A stretch of DNA of 55,778 bases. Source: DASQEH01 sp038239485 (lineage in GTDB: Bacteria > Actinomycetota > Actinomycetes > Propionibacteriales > Nocardioidaceae). The position numbers and the translations under genes were made by a program. The stretch lies in assembly GCA_038239485.1 (NCBI GenBank), contig JBBSET010000019.1:1-55778 (forward strand), in the 5' to 3' direction. Under the pieces are notes generated by a model. The model ran no database searches and was not told where the DNA came from. It worked only from the letters and a program-made list of their open reading frames with translations. This document shows, in pieces, positions 1 to 7,519 of this stretch. Each line of letters begins with the position of its first letter. The stretch's first letter is position 1.

Positions 1-320
1 CCGAGCTTCTTGGGTGGCGGGTTCAGCGTCGCGACCACGATCGCGGCGTGGTCGATCGTGCGGGGCCGACCAGGACGCTGCTCATCGAGCAGGCCCGCCA
101 TGCCTTTCGCGGCATACCTGTCGCGCCAGCCGATCACGGTCGGGCGCGACACCCCCACCCGCTCCGCGATCGTCGTGTTCGACAAGCCCTCCGCAGCCAA
201 CAACACGATCCTGGCCCGCTGAGCCAGCCCGGCGCGCACCGACGACGACCGAGTCAGCCGGACCAGTTCCTCCGTGTCACCTTCACGCAGCCCCAACGCC
301 GGGGCGGGACGATTCGCCAT
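1..320 (-). CDS. IS630-family transposase, N-terminal part (cut by window edge)
   Basis: The reading frame starts at the ATG at 320 and is open to the window edge, giving about 106 residues. It encodes the DNA-binding front half of an IS630/Tc1-type transposase: a helix-turn-helix that reads NTTIAERVGVSRPTVIGWR around residues 52-70, followed by LLDEQRPGRPRTID, the usual linker before the DDE catalytic domain. The catalytic domain lies outside the window, so I cannot tell whether the copy is intact. The neighbouring VanZ gene lacks its front end exactly where this element stops, which suggests the insertion truncated it. The family call is firm. Confidence 0.88.
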   Translation of the reverse strand, partial: MANRPAPALGLREGDTEELVRLTRSSSVRAGLAQRARIVLLAAEGLSNTTIAERVGVSRPTVIGWRDRYAAKGMAGLLDEQRPGRPRTIDHAAIVVATLNPPPKKL

Positions 321-372
321 AACCCATCATCCCAACAACCCAACCGTAAATCAATTAACCACGCAGGGCACT
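1..372. mobile_element. End of an IS630-family insertion sequence
   Basis: The transposase gene begins 320 bases in and reads toward the left edge. The non-coding stretch 321-372 is AT-richer than its surroundings and ends in CTAG at 371-374, which contains the TA target that IS630 elements duplicate. I infer that the outer end of the element lies there. The other end, needed to confirm the inverted repeat and the TA duplication, is outside the window. Confidence 0.45.
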
Positions 373-374
373 AG

Positions 375-708
375 CCGGGACGGCGCCATGGGCTGTGCGA
401 CTGAGTGGAGCCCGCCGACCTTCGGCGCAGTCGAACCCATGGCCAATCTGGTGCTCTTTGTCCCCCCCGCCCTCCTCATCGGCATCGGCTTCCGACGACC
501 CTTGGTTGCCCTACTGGCGGCCAGCATGGTCTCCGGTCTGGTCGAAGTGACCCAAGCCTTCGTCACAGTGCTGGGCCGGTCCTGCTCGACAAACGACTGG
601 CTCGCCAACACCCTGGGAGCGGCCCTGGGTGCGGCGATAGCGACTCTGGTGCTCCGGCTCCCTCGCCGAGCCATCGAGGTCGCACGGGCGCAAGAACGAC
701 CTGCCTGA
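375..708 (+). pseudogene. VanZ-like membrane protein, truncated at its N-terminus
   Basis: The frame carries the two VanZ signatures: NLVLFVPPALLIG (first preserved membrane segment, coding from about 445) and EVTQAF followed by DWLANTLGAALGA near the C-terminus. VanZ-like proteins are small membrane proteins; the founder gives low-level teicoplanin resistance, and the role of most relatives is unknown. Normal members have another membrane helix before the NL-x-x-F motif. Here that part is missing and the frame runs into the IS630 end. A start at 388 or 439 could still make a short protein of 89-106 residues, but I see no good ribosome site. I treat it as a remnant made by the insertion. Confidence 0.68.
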
Positions 709-973
709 TTCTTCTCGCGATCTGCCTGAGGGGCTCCAGCACGGCGCAGGGCCACTGAGTGGGTCAGGAGCCTGACCTACGCTTCGCGCCGAAGACTCGT
801 TGCTCAAGGACCACAGCGCCACGCTCGTATGGCGGCCAGACGAGGGTGGCGCGAAGAGCCGACGACGCAGCGCTGGTGGAGGCAGATGTCAACTGCTGGG
901 TGATAGAGGCCGACAACGCCGCGGTGGTAGCCGATGTCGTCTGCTAGCTGATGCGGGCTGTCGTCGCCCCGGA
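709..973. other. Intergenic, no gene recognised
   Basis: This 265-base stretch separates the VanZ remnant from the stop codon of the MMPL gene on the opposite strand. Reading frames here do not resemble any family I know, and I see no strong hairpin or repeat. It may hold a terminator for the convergent pair, but no clear one is visible. Confidence 0.5.
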
Positions 974-3205
974 CTACTCGCGTCCGGCGACGGCGCCGAC
1001 GCTGATCGGGGTGGGGGAGGGCGGTGGTGTTGTTGCTGGCTGCTCGGCGCGGGAGTGGTCGGGCAGGAAGGAGAGCCAGGCGGGGAGCCACCAGGTCCGG
1101 TCGCCGAGAACGCACAGCACCGAGGGCAGCAAGACAGCGCGGACCACGGTGGCGTCGAGGAGGATGGCGACCGCGAGACCGGCGCCGAGCTGTTTGTAGG
1201 TCGTCATGGACAGTGTGGCGAACACCGAGAAGACGACCACCATGATCACGGCCGCGCTGGTGACGACACCGGCCGAGATCTGCAGCCCGTGCGCGACGGC
1301 TTCCTTGGTGGACAGGCCACGGTCGTGGGCCTCCTGGATCCGCGACACCACGAAGACGTGGTAGTCCATCGAGAGGCCGAACAAGATCACGAACGAGAAC
1401 AAGGGGATCCATGACTCGATGGCTCCGACACCACGTGCTCCGACGAGGCCAGCACCCCAACCGTGCTGGAAGACGGCCACCATCACCCCGAACGCCGCCG
1501 CCATCGAGAGCACGTTCAGCGCCACCGACACCACCGCGATCGTCACGGAGCGGAAGGCGACGAGCATCACCAGGAAGGCAAGCACCAAGACGAAGGCGAT
1601 CACCGGCAAGATCGCGGACCTGAGCTGTGCGTTGAAGTCCTGGGAAGAGGCGAGATTTCCACCGACGTAGGCTCGTGCCCCGGGTACGCTGCCCACGGTT
1701 GCTGGGACGATGTCGTTCCGTAAGGTGTCCAGTGCCCGGATCGACACGGCGTCGGAACCGTTGCCCGCCAGCGCCACGGACAGTTGGACGACGTCGGAGC
1801 CAGGGTGCGTCGTGATCGCGATCGGCGCCTGTACGAGGCCGCTGGCGAGCGCGCGCGCCTTGAAGTCCGCCACTGCCGCGGTCATGGCGTCGCTGCGCAC
1901 GTCGGGTGCCGTGACCACGACGTCGGCCGGGATAGGGCCACCGGGGAATGCCGTCGTGATGCTGTGGTAGCTCTGCATGATGCTCGCATCGGAAGGCAGC
2001 AGCTGATCGAGGCTCAGTTGTTCGGTGCGGATACCGATCGCCGGCGCGGCGAGCACGAGGAGAAAGCCGACAGCAGTCATTGCCGAGACGCCCGGGTGCC
2101 TCAGGACCCTGCTGAGAATCGCACCCCAGACCTTGCTGCCCTCTCCTGGACGCCGCATCCGGGCCAGACCCGGCACCCTTCCGAAGTCGACGCGGTCGCC
2201 GAGCAAGGACAACATCGCGGGCAGCACCGTCACAGAGCCGACCACGGCAACGAGCACCACAAGGATCGCCGCCGTCGCGAAACCTTCGAAGAGCAGCATG
2301 CCGGACAAGAACATTCCCGACATCGCCACGACAACCGTCAGCCCCGACACCAGCACCGCGCGCCCCGACGTCGCCGCGGCGATACGTAGAGCAGCCTCCG
2401 GGTCCTTTCCCCGTGCCCGCTCCTCGCGTACGCGGCGCAGGTAGAACATGCAGTAGTCGATTCCGACGGCCAGTCCGACGAGCAGCATCACCGAACTGGC
2501 TGAGCTGTCCACGTGCATCAGATGGCTGATCACGGCCAGCAGTCCGTTGGCAGCCAGGAACGACGTCAGGGCCAGCCCCACCGGCAGCACAGCTGCCAGG
2601 AGGGCTCCGAAGGCCACGAGCAAGATACCGAGCGCCAGGGGCACGGCGGTCCACTCCGCGCGCTGGAAGTCTTTGCCGATGGTGTTGTTGAACCATTGGT
2701 TGGCGGAACCATCACCGAACTCGTCGATGCGTACCGCCGGATGAGCCTGGCGCGTCGCAGCGGCAGCATCCTCGATCGGCTGCACCCGGTCCGCCGCAGT
2801 TGTCGGGTCCCCCGTCATCTGCACGCGCACCAGCACGGAGTGCGCGTCCGCGGACACCAGCCCGTGCGTGTACGGGTCGATCGCCGAGGTGACGACTGTG
2901 GAGGCTTGTAACCGGGCGATCAGGTCGCCCACCGCCGCCCGCGTCGCAGGGGAGGTGACCGGGGTCTGGCTAGTCACCAGGAACATCTCTGCGGCCGGCG
3001 TGCGCAGACCCGCGCTGTCCAGGATCTGGATCGCACGCGCCGAATCACCGGCTGCGTACTGATCCGCGGTCATCTGCCGCTGCCCCACGGCGCCGCCGAT
3101 CGCGACCGCCGCGACGACGAAGGTCAGCCATCCCACGATGGCAACCACACGGTGCCGCACGCTCCAACCGCCCAGGGCAGCCGCGATGTTGCGTCTGTCA
3201 GCCAT
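974..3205 (-). CDS. MMPL/RND-family membrane transporter
   Basis: A 743-residue protein with the RND/MMPL layout: an N-terminal helix (VVAIVGWLTFVVAAVAIG), a large extracytoplasmic loop, a bundle of membrane helices, then a second loop and bundle. The hallmark LFGLSMDYHVFVVSRI is present near residues 590-605. Such proteins use the proton gradient to export lipids, siderophores or drugs; the substrate is not predictable here. The ATG at 3205 is preferred over the one at 3223 because GAAGGAG lies 7 bases before it. The gene is transcribed away from the receiver/flavoprotein gene at 3528, and the DosR-like box at 3291-3304 lies in the shared control region. The product resembles the second MMPL at 21530 in layout but is only distantly similar in sequence. 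Confidence 0.9.
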   Translation of the reverse strand: MADRRNIAAALGGWSVRHRVVAIVGWLTFVVAAVAIGGAVGQRQMTADQYAAGDSARAIQILDSAGLRTPAAEMFLVTSQTPVTSPATRAAVGDLIARLQASTVVTSAIDPYTHGLVSADAHSVLVRVQMTGDPTTAADRVQPIEDAAAATRQAHPAVRIDEFGDGSANQWFNNTIGKDFQRAEWTAVPLALGILLVAFGALLAAVLPVGLALTSFLAANGLLAVISHLMHVDSSASSVMLLVGLAVGIDYCMFYLRRVREERARGKDPEAALRIAAATSGRAVLVSGLTVVVAMSGMFLSGMLLFEGFATAAILVVLVAVVGSVTVLPAMLSLLGDRVDFGRVPGLARMRRPGEGSKVWGAILSRVLRHPGVSAMTAVGFLLVLAAPAIGIRTEQLSLDQLLPSDASIMQSYHSITTAFPGGPIPADVVVTAPDVRSDAMTAAVADFKARALASGLVQAPIAITTHPGSDVVQLSVALAGNGSDAVSIRALDTLRNDIVPATVGSVPGARAYVGGNLASSQDFNAQLRSAILPVIAFVLVLAFLVMLVAFRSVTIAVVSVALNVLSMAAAFGVMVAVFQHGWGAGLVGARGVGAIESWIPLFSFVILFGLSMDYHVFVVSRIQEAHDRGLSTKEAVAHGLQISAGVVTSAAVIMVVVFSVFATLSMTTYKQLGAGLAVAILLDATVVRAVLLPSVLCVLGDRTWWLPAWLSFLPDHSRAEQPATTPPPSPTPISVGAVAGRE

Positions 3206-3527
3206 CGAGGGACTCCTTCGCATCGGACACTGAGACTCATGCTTCGCTTCGTCGACCTCACCAGGTCAGAGCCGGTGGCCCCCCTCGAGCGGGACCTAAG
3301 TCCCGACATGCCAGGCCCGATCCGAGTGGGGTTGTGCCCCCGGCGGCGAACCACGCCGCGCTGGCGAAACCCGCCAGGGCACCGGGGAGGGAGGCACGCT
3401 CAGCTTGTTGATGAGATCGACCCGTCGGACCACTCACCCGTGACGGTAGTGTCAACACCGTGATGGCCGACTCGCCCGTCTCAACGACGATGAACCGTCT
3501 CGATGGCGCACCGCGGGGTTTCCACTG
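3206..3527. promoter_or_regulatory. Divergent control region between MMPL and the receiver-flavoprotein operon
   Basis: This 322-base region must carry promoters in both directions. It contains the DosR-like palindrome at 3291-3304. It also holds a possible 21-codon leader frame at 3463-3528 (ATGGCCGACTCG at its start) whose TGA overlaps the ATG of the next gene by one base. The leader has no recognisable homologue and may be chance. I cannot place -10 and -35 elements with confidence. Confidence 0.5.
3291..3304. promoter_or_regulatory. DosR/DevR-like palindromic box
   Basis: GGGACCTAAGTCCC is a near-perfect inverted repeat. The mycobacterial DosR consensus is TTSGGGACTWWAGTCCCSAA; extended to 3288-3307 the site agrees at 16 of 20 positions by eye. 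It lies 86 bases upstream of the MMPL start and 224 bases upstream of the receiver-flavoprotein start. DosR-type regulators switch genes on under hypoxia or nitric oxide. Whether this host has one is unknown from the window. Confidence 0.55.
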
Positions 3528-5186
3528 ATGGCGAAGCCCACCATTTTGGCGGTGGATGATGACCCGGCAGTCTCTCGCGCCATCGTGCGTGATCTGCGCG
3601 CCAGATACGGCGCCGACTATCGAGTCATCAGAGCCACGTCGGGTGCCGTAGCCCTCACCATGTTGACTGATCTCACGTTGCGCGACCGGTCGGTGGCGCT
3701 CGTCGTCTCCGACCAGCGGATGCCAGAGATGACCGGCATCGAGATGCTGGAGCAGATTCGTCGGTTGTCACCGGAGACCAAGCTGCTGTTGCTCACGGCG
3801 TATGCCGACACCGATGTCGCCGTTCGGGCGATCAACGACATCGGGCTCGACTACTACATGTTCAAGCCTTGGGACCCGCCGGAGGACCGGCTGTACCCGG
3901 TGGTCGATGACCTGTTGGGCGACTGGAGAGCCGATCACCCCGACGAGACGTCTCAAGTGCGACTGGTCGGGCACCAATGGTCGGACCGCAGCTACGAGAT
4001 CAAGATGTTCCTGAGCCGCAATCACGTGCCCTACCGCTGGCTGGACGTGGAGCGCGACGACGAGGCAGGCAGGCTGCTCGGGCTCGCTGAGGGTGGTGCC
4101 GACTCTCTTCCGCTGGTGTTGGTGCCGGAAGGCGATGCTCTGCACGCTCCGACGACCGTCGAGCTCGCGGACGCGCTCGGGCTGCGGACGCGGGCGGAGC
4201 AACCGTTGTATGACTTGTGCATCGTCGGCAGCGGTCCTGCCGGTCTGGCGGCCGCGGTCTACGCCGCGTCCGAGGGTCTGCGAACGGTACTGGTCGAGCG
4301 GGACGCGCCAGGGGGTCAGGCCGGGCAGAGCGCCTCGATCGAGAACTACCTCGGTTTCCCCAAGGGCCTCTCCGGTGCCGACCTCACGCACCGCGCGGTG
4401 GCCCAGGCTGCCCGATTCGGTGCCGAAACGGTGCTGGCGCGCGACGTCGCCGGACTGGAGAGCCGTGGTCCGGTCCATGCAGTGCGCGTGGACGGCTCTT
4501 CCGATATCGAGGCCCGTGCGGTGCTGATCGCGACCGGTGTCTCGTATCGTCGCCTAGCGGCTCGTGGCATCGATGTGCTGGGGTCGCGGGGGGTCTATTA
4601 CGGCGCGTCGGCGAGCGAGGCACTGCAGTGTGAGGGCGACGACGTGTATGTCGTGGGCGCGGCGAACTCGGCCGGTCAGGCGGTTCTCAACTTCGCGAAG
4701 TATGCAAAACGGGTCGTGCTCGTGGTCCGGGCGGCGCTGCTCGAAGACACGATGTCGGAGTATCTCGTCAGCCGTGTGTACGGGGCCGAGAATGTCGAGG
4801 TGCGGTTGAGGACCGAGGTGGTCGCCACACACGGGGACGGACACCTCGAGGCGATCACGCTTGCCGATCTCGATACCGGAGCCGAGCAGGAGGTGGCGAC
4901 CGGGTGGTTGTTCGTCTTCATCGGAGCTTCCCCGCGCACTGACTGGCTCGGTGACAACGTGGCGCGTGACGCGAGAGGATTCGTGGTGACCGGTCCCGAC
5001 CTGCTGCTCACCGACTACGCCGGCCGCTGGCCGTTGGCACGTGCGCCGTACGCGCTGGAGAGCAGTGCTCCCGGGGTGTTCGCTGCCGGCGACGTGCGGC
5101 TGGGTTCCATGAAGCGGGTCGCCTCAGCAGTCGGTGAGGGCGCGATGTCGGTCTACCTCGTACATCGGTACCTGGCGACCGTGTGA
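3528..5186 (+). CDS. Response-regulator receiver fused to a thioredoxin-reductase-like flavoprotein
   Basis: A 552-residue fusion. Residues 5-125 are a receiver domain with acidic residues D10-D12, phosphoacceptor D62 (VVSDQRMPEMTG) and K113. Residues about 143-222 look like a glutaredoxin fold without its CxxC. From 228 on comes a thioredoxin-reductase-like domain: FAD motif GSGPAGLAAA at 234, GGQAGQSASIENYLGFP, pyridine-nucleotide motif VVGAANSAGQA near 375, and the C-terminal GVFAAGDVR. The redox-active CATC of true thioredoxin reductases is replaced by YYGASASEA at 357-365, so it cannot reduce thioredoxin by the usual dithiol route. The output of this receiver is therefore an oxidoreductase rather than a DNA-binding domain. 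The stop overlaps the kinase gene start by one base (TGATG), so the two are probably translated together and act as partners. Its ATG has only a weak GGGG ribosome site. Confidence 0.9.
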   Translation: MAKPTILAVDDDPAVSRAIVRDLRARYGADYRVIRATSGAVALTMLTDLTLRDRSVALVVSDQRMPEMTGIEMLEQIRRLSPETKLLLLTAYADTDVAVRAINDIGLDYYMFKPWDPPEDRLYPVVDDLLGDWRADHPDETSQVRLVGHQWSDRSYEIKMFLSRNHVPYRWLDVERDDEAGRLLGLAEGGADSLPLVLVPEGDALHAPTTVELADALGLRTRAEQPLYDLCIVGSGPAGLAAAVYAASEGLRTVLVERDAPGGQAGQSASIENYLGFPKGLSGADLTHRAVAQAARFGAETVLARDVAGLESRGPVHAVRVDGSSDIEARAVLIATGVSYRRLAARGIDVLGSRGVYYGASASEALQCEGDDVYVVGAANSAGQAVLNFAKYAKRVVLVVRAALLEDTMSEYLVSRVYGAENVEVRLRTEVVATHGDGHLEAITLADLDTGAEQEVATGWLFVFIGASPRTDWLGDNVARDARGFVVTGPDLLLTDYAGRWPLARAPYALESSAPGVFAAGDVRLGSMKRVASAVGEGAMSVYLVHRYLATV

Positions 5187-6604
5187 TGGACCACCACGAG
5201 CTCCGTCGCCTGACCCTCTTCGACGGCCTCGACGACGACCAGCTCGCCGAGCTGCTCCGTGTGGGTGAGTTTCGCCGGTTCTCGTCGGGGCAAGAGCTCT
5301 TCCACGAGGGGCAACCAGCCGACATGTGGTGGGTGCTTCTCGAGGGTTCCATCAACCTCGTGAGACACGTTGGGAACGAGGAGACGGTGATGGGAGCCAT
5401 GACCGTGCCGGGGCAGTGGGCCGGCGGGTTCCAGGCGTGGGACGAACATGGTGTCTACTTCGCGACCGGCCGCGGTGCCGACCACGGGCGAGTCTTTGCT
5501 ATGTCCGCATCCACGCTGCGAGAGCTGTCCCACGAGTGGTTCGCCTTCGGGGTGAACTTCATCGAAGGTCTCGTGAACACGGTCCGTCGAATCGAGTCCA
5601 ACGCCCGCCAACGTGAGGCGCTCGTGGCACTCGGCACTCTCGCGGCCGGATTGGCCCACGAGATCAACAACCCGGCCTCGGCAGCGACCCGGGCGGTGGA
5701 CTCTCTGCACACCGTCTCCGACACGCTCATGACCTCACTCGGCGGGCTGGCCCAAGGCGCGGTGACGGCCGACCAGTTCGTCGAGCTCGACACCCTGCGT
5801 CGCCAGGCAGCATCCCCGTCGGCCGACCTGGACTCTATCGCCGTTGCCGAGCGCGAGGAGGAGCTGACGGAGTGGCTCACTGACCATGGCGTGAAGCGCG
5901 ACTGGATCGTCGCGCCTCCTCTGGCTACTGCTGGCGTCGATATCGCATGGTGCGAGCAGGTGGTGCGCGTCCTCGGCGAGAGCGGCCCACTCGACGCCGG
6001 ACTCGAGTGGGTGGCGAGCTCCCTGTCCCTGACAGATCTTCTCTCCGAAGTCAAGGAGTCGACCCGGCGGATCTCAGAGCTCGTCGCAGCCGTGCGGTCG
6101 TACTCTCAGCTCGACCGCGGCTCTCTGCAGCTCACCGACGTATCACAGGGTCTCGACAGCACCCTGGTCATGCTCGCGCACAAGCTACGCGACGGCGTAG
6201 ACGTGGTTCGCGACTACGACGAGGCGGTCCCGAAGATCGAGGCCGTCGCGGGAGAGCTCAACCAAGTGTGGACGAACCTGATCGACAACGCCATCGACGC
6301 GATGAACGGGTCCGGAACGCTGCGGGTGTCGACCCGGCTCGACGACCTCGGCGTCGTCGAGGTGCAGATCGCCGATACCGGCGTCGGGATGTCACCAGAT
6401 GTGCGGGCACACGCCTTCAACCCCTTCTACACCACCAAGACGGTCGGCAAAGGCACCGGACTGGGGCTCGACATCTCACGCAGGATCATCGTCGAACGGC
6501 ACGCCGGTGAGATCGTGGTGGAGTCCCGGCCGGGTCAGACGGTGTTGCGCGTACGACTGCCACAGCGCCACTCCACCCAGGGCGGAGCAGAGCCGAGCCG
6601 CTAG
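5186..6604 (+). CDS. Sensor histidine kinase with N-terminal cyclic-nucleotide-binding-like domain
   Basis: A soluble 472-residue kinase with no membrane helix. Residues about 5-125 form a cyclic-nucleotide-binding fold (LFDGLDDDQLAELL, FHEGQPADMWWVLLEGSI), but the phosphate-binding cassette is not recognisable, so the ligand may not be cAMP. The phosphoacceptor is H158 in LAAGLAHEINNPAS. About 130 residues separate this H-box helix from the second dimerisation helix (RRISELVAAVRSYSQL), an unusually long insert. The ATP-binding domain has the N box LIDNAIDAMNG, the G1 motif ADTGVGM and G2 motif GKGTGLGLDISRRI. I take the ATG at 5186, which overlaps the TGA of the receiver-flavoprotein gene, over the GTG at 5183. 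The obvious partner is the receiver domain encoded just upstream. Confidence 0.88.
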   Translation: MDHHELRRLTLFDGLDDDQLAELLRVGEFRRFSSGQELFHEGQPADMWWVLLEGSINLVRHVGNEETVMGAMTVPGQWAGGFQAWDEHGVYFATGRGADHGRVFAMSASTLRELSHEWFAFGVNFIEGLVNTVRRIESNARQREALVALGTLAAGLAHEINNPASAATRAVDSLHTVSDTLMTSLGGLAQGAVTADQFVELDTLRRQAASPSADLDSIAVAEREEELTEWLTDHGVKRDWIVAPPLATAGVDIAWCEQVVRVLGESGPLDAGLEWVASSLSLTDLLSEVKESTRRISELVAAVRSYSQLDRGSLQLTDVSQGLDSTLVMLAHKLRDGVDVVRDYDEAVPKIEAVAGELNQVWTNLIDNAIDAMNGSGTLRVSTRLDDLGVVEVQIADTGVGMSPDVRAHAFNPFYTTKTVGKGTGLGLDISRRIIVERHAGEIVVESRPGQTVLRVRLPQRHSTQGGAEPSR

Positions 6605-6655
6605 CCGATATCCGGGGTCGACCCCCCCTGGGTACCCTCAAGTCCGCGTGGCGAC

Positions 6656-6772
6656 GTGGCGCTCGATGCCCGCCATCGACCTGTGCTCGGGGTGCTCACC
6701 GAGGTCGACATCGAAGCCACGCTGAAGGAGAAGCTCGTCGATATCGAGCCCCAGATCATCCTCGGACCTGGG
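6656..6772 (+). pseudogene. DUF302 gene fragment
   Basis: The frame encodes GVLTEVDIEATLKEKL followed by DIEPQIILG, which closely matches the conserved start of DUF302 proteins (usually GVLTEIDVxATLKEKLG and ILGACNP). After ILG the match stops abruptly and the frame passes into an AraC-like remnant. DUF302 proteins are about 130-150 residues; only about 35 remain here. It is a relic with no expected product. Confidence 0.6.
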
Positions 6773-7180
6773 GGCGTCCGAGCTGCTCTGCGGGGCGTAT
6801 ACCCTCACGGGATCGGTCTGCGACAGGCTGCTCGACGTGCTGCCAGCGGTCGCGCACGTACCCGCCCCCGCGGGTCCGCTGCGGGCGCTACACGGGGCCC
6901 GGCGTCGCCGTGGACAGTCGAGCTGTTGGCCAGGACCGTCGGCCTGTCGCGGGCGGCCTTCGCACGGCGCTTAACCGCTGCGGTCGCAGAGCCTCCGCTG
7001 ACCTGCCTCACCGGGTGGCGCATCGCCTTGGCGAAGGAGGCGCTGCACCGCGACGGCAGCACCCTCGGGTCCGTCGCGCGCGAGGTCGGCTATGCCAACG
7101 AGCGCAGGCGAGCGGGCTGAGCCCGGCCCGATCGAGGAATCACCCGGCCAAGCCGGTACCCACTGCCAAGCCGGAAGAGA
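6773..7180 (+). pseudogene. AraC-family regulator, deleted and frameshifted
   Basis: Two frames carry pieces of one regulator. The first, from 6776, reads SELLCGAYTLTGSVCDRLL and continues to PAVAHVPAPAGPLRALHGA, the cupin-type sensor part of this AraC subgroup. A second frame, from about 6907, reads WTVELLARTVGLSRAAF and LTCLTGWRIALAKEALH, ending in SVAREVGYANE, which is the AraC helix-turn-helix. The segment between sensor and DNA-binding domains is mostly missing, the frames differ, and the normal FAFxxAFKR helix after GYANE is absent. GLSPARSR in a third frame near 7124 may be the tail. The gene is dead. Confidence 0.68.
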
Positions 7181-7519
7181 CCATGTCGAATCACGACCGA
7201 AACGGTGGGCGGGCGGCCTTCAAACGAGCATGCCCAGGTCCCGGCCCAGACGGACTGGTGTTCACTGGCGCCATGAGGTTAACGGCGGTCGCCCGCGCGC
7301 GGATGTATCGACACTGCTCGCCCACGCGTGCACATCGGGCGTCCTCCCGGATGTGGGGCGACGGATCGCCCTGGATGCCATCGATCTCGTCCACATCTCG
7401 AAGGACTGTCACCATGTCGATCACCCAACCGCGAGAAACCCCTCAGGGCCCGGCCAGGCTCGGGGGTCTCCCAGAGAGCAGCACCTGGGACCTCGACGAG
7501 TCCCGGCCCTAGCGCCGGC
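7181..7519 (+). other. Non-coding or degraded stretch, no gene recognised
   Basis: These 339 bases follow the AraC relic. Frames here are open but match no family I recognise. A short frame beginning MSITQPRETPQ at 7414 ends in SSTWDLDESRP, which faintly recalls the start of YceI-type proteins, but it is too short to claim. An imperfect palindrome (GGGAC, 8 bases, GTCCC) lies at 7487-7504, just before the glycosyltransferase start. The region probably contains that gene's promoter. Confidence 0.4.

Noticed and set aside
804..2696. Long minus-strand open frame of 630 codons
   Set aside because: It is an out-of-frame shadow of the MMPL gene at 974-3205; its translation is arginine-rich and resembles nothing.
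7487..7504. GGGAC...GTCCC palindrome before the glycosyltransferase as a second DosR box
   Set aside because: The gap is 8 bases instead of 4 and the centre does not match the consensus.
7414..7512. Short frame ending STWDLDESRP that recalls the start of YceI proteins
   Set aside because: Only about ten residues resemble the family and no continuation exists in any frame.
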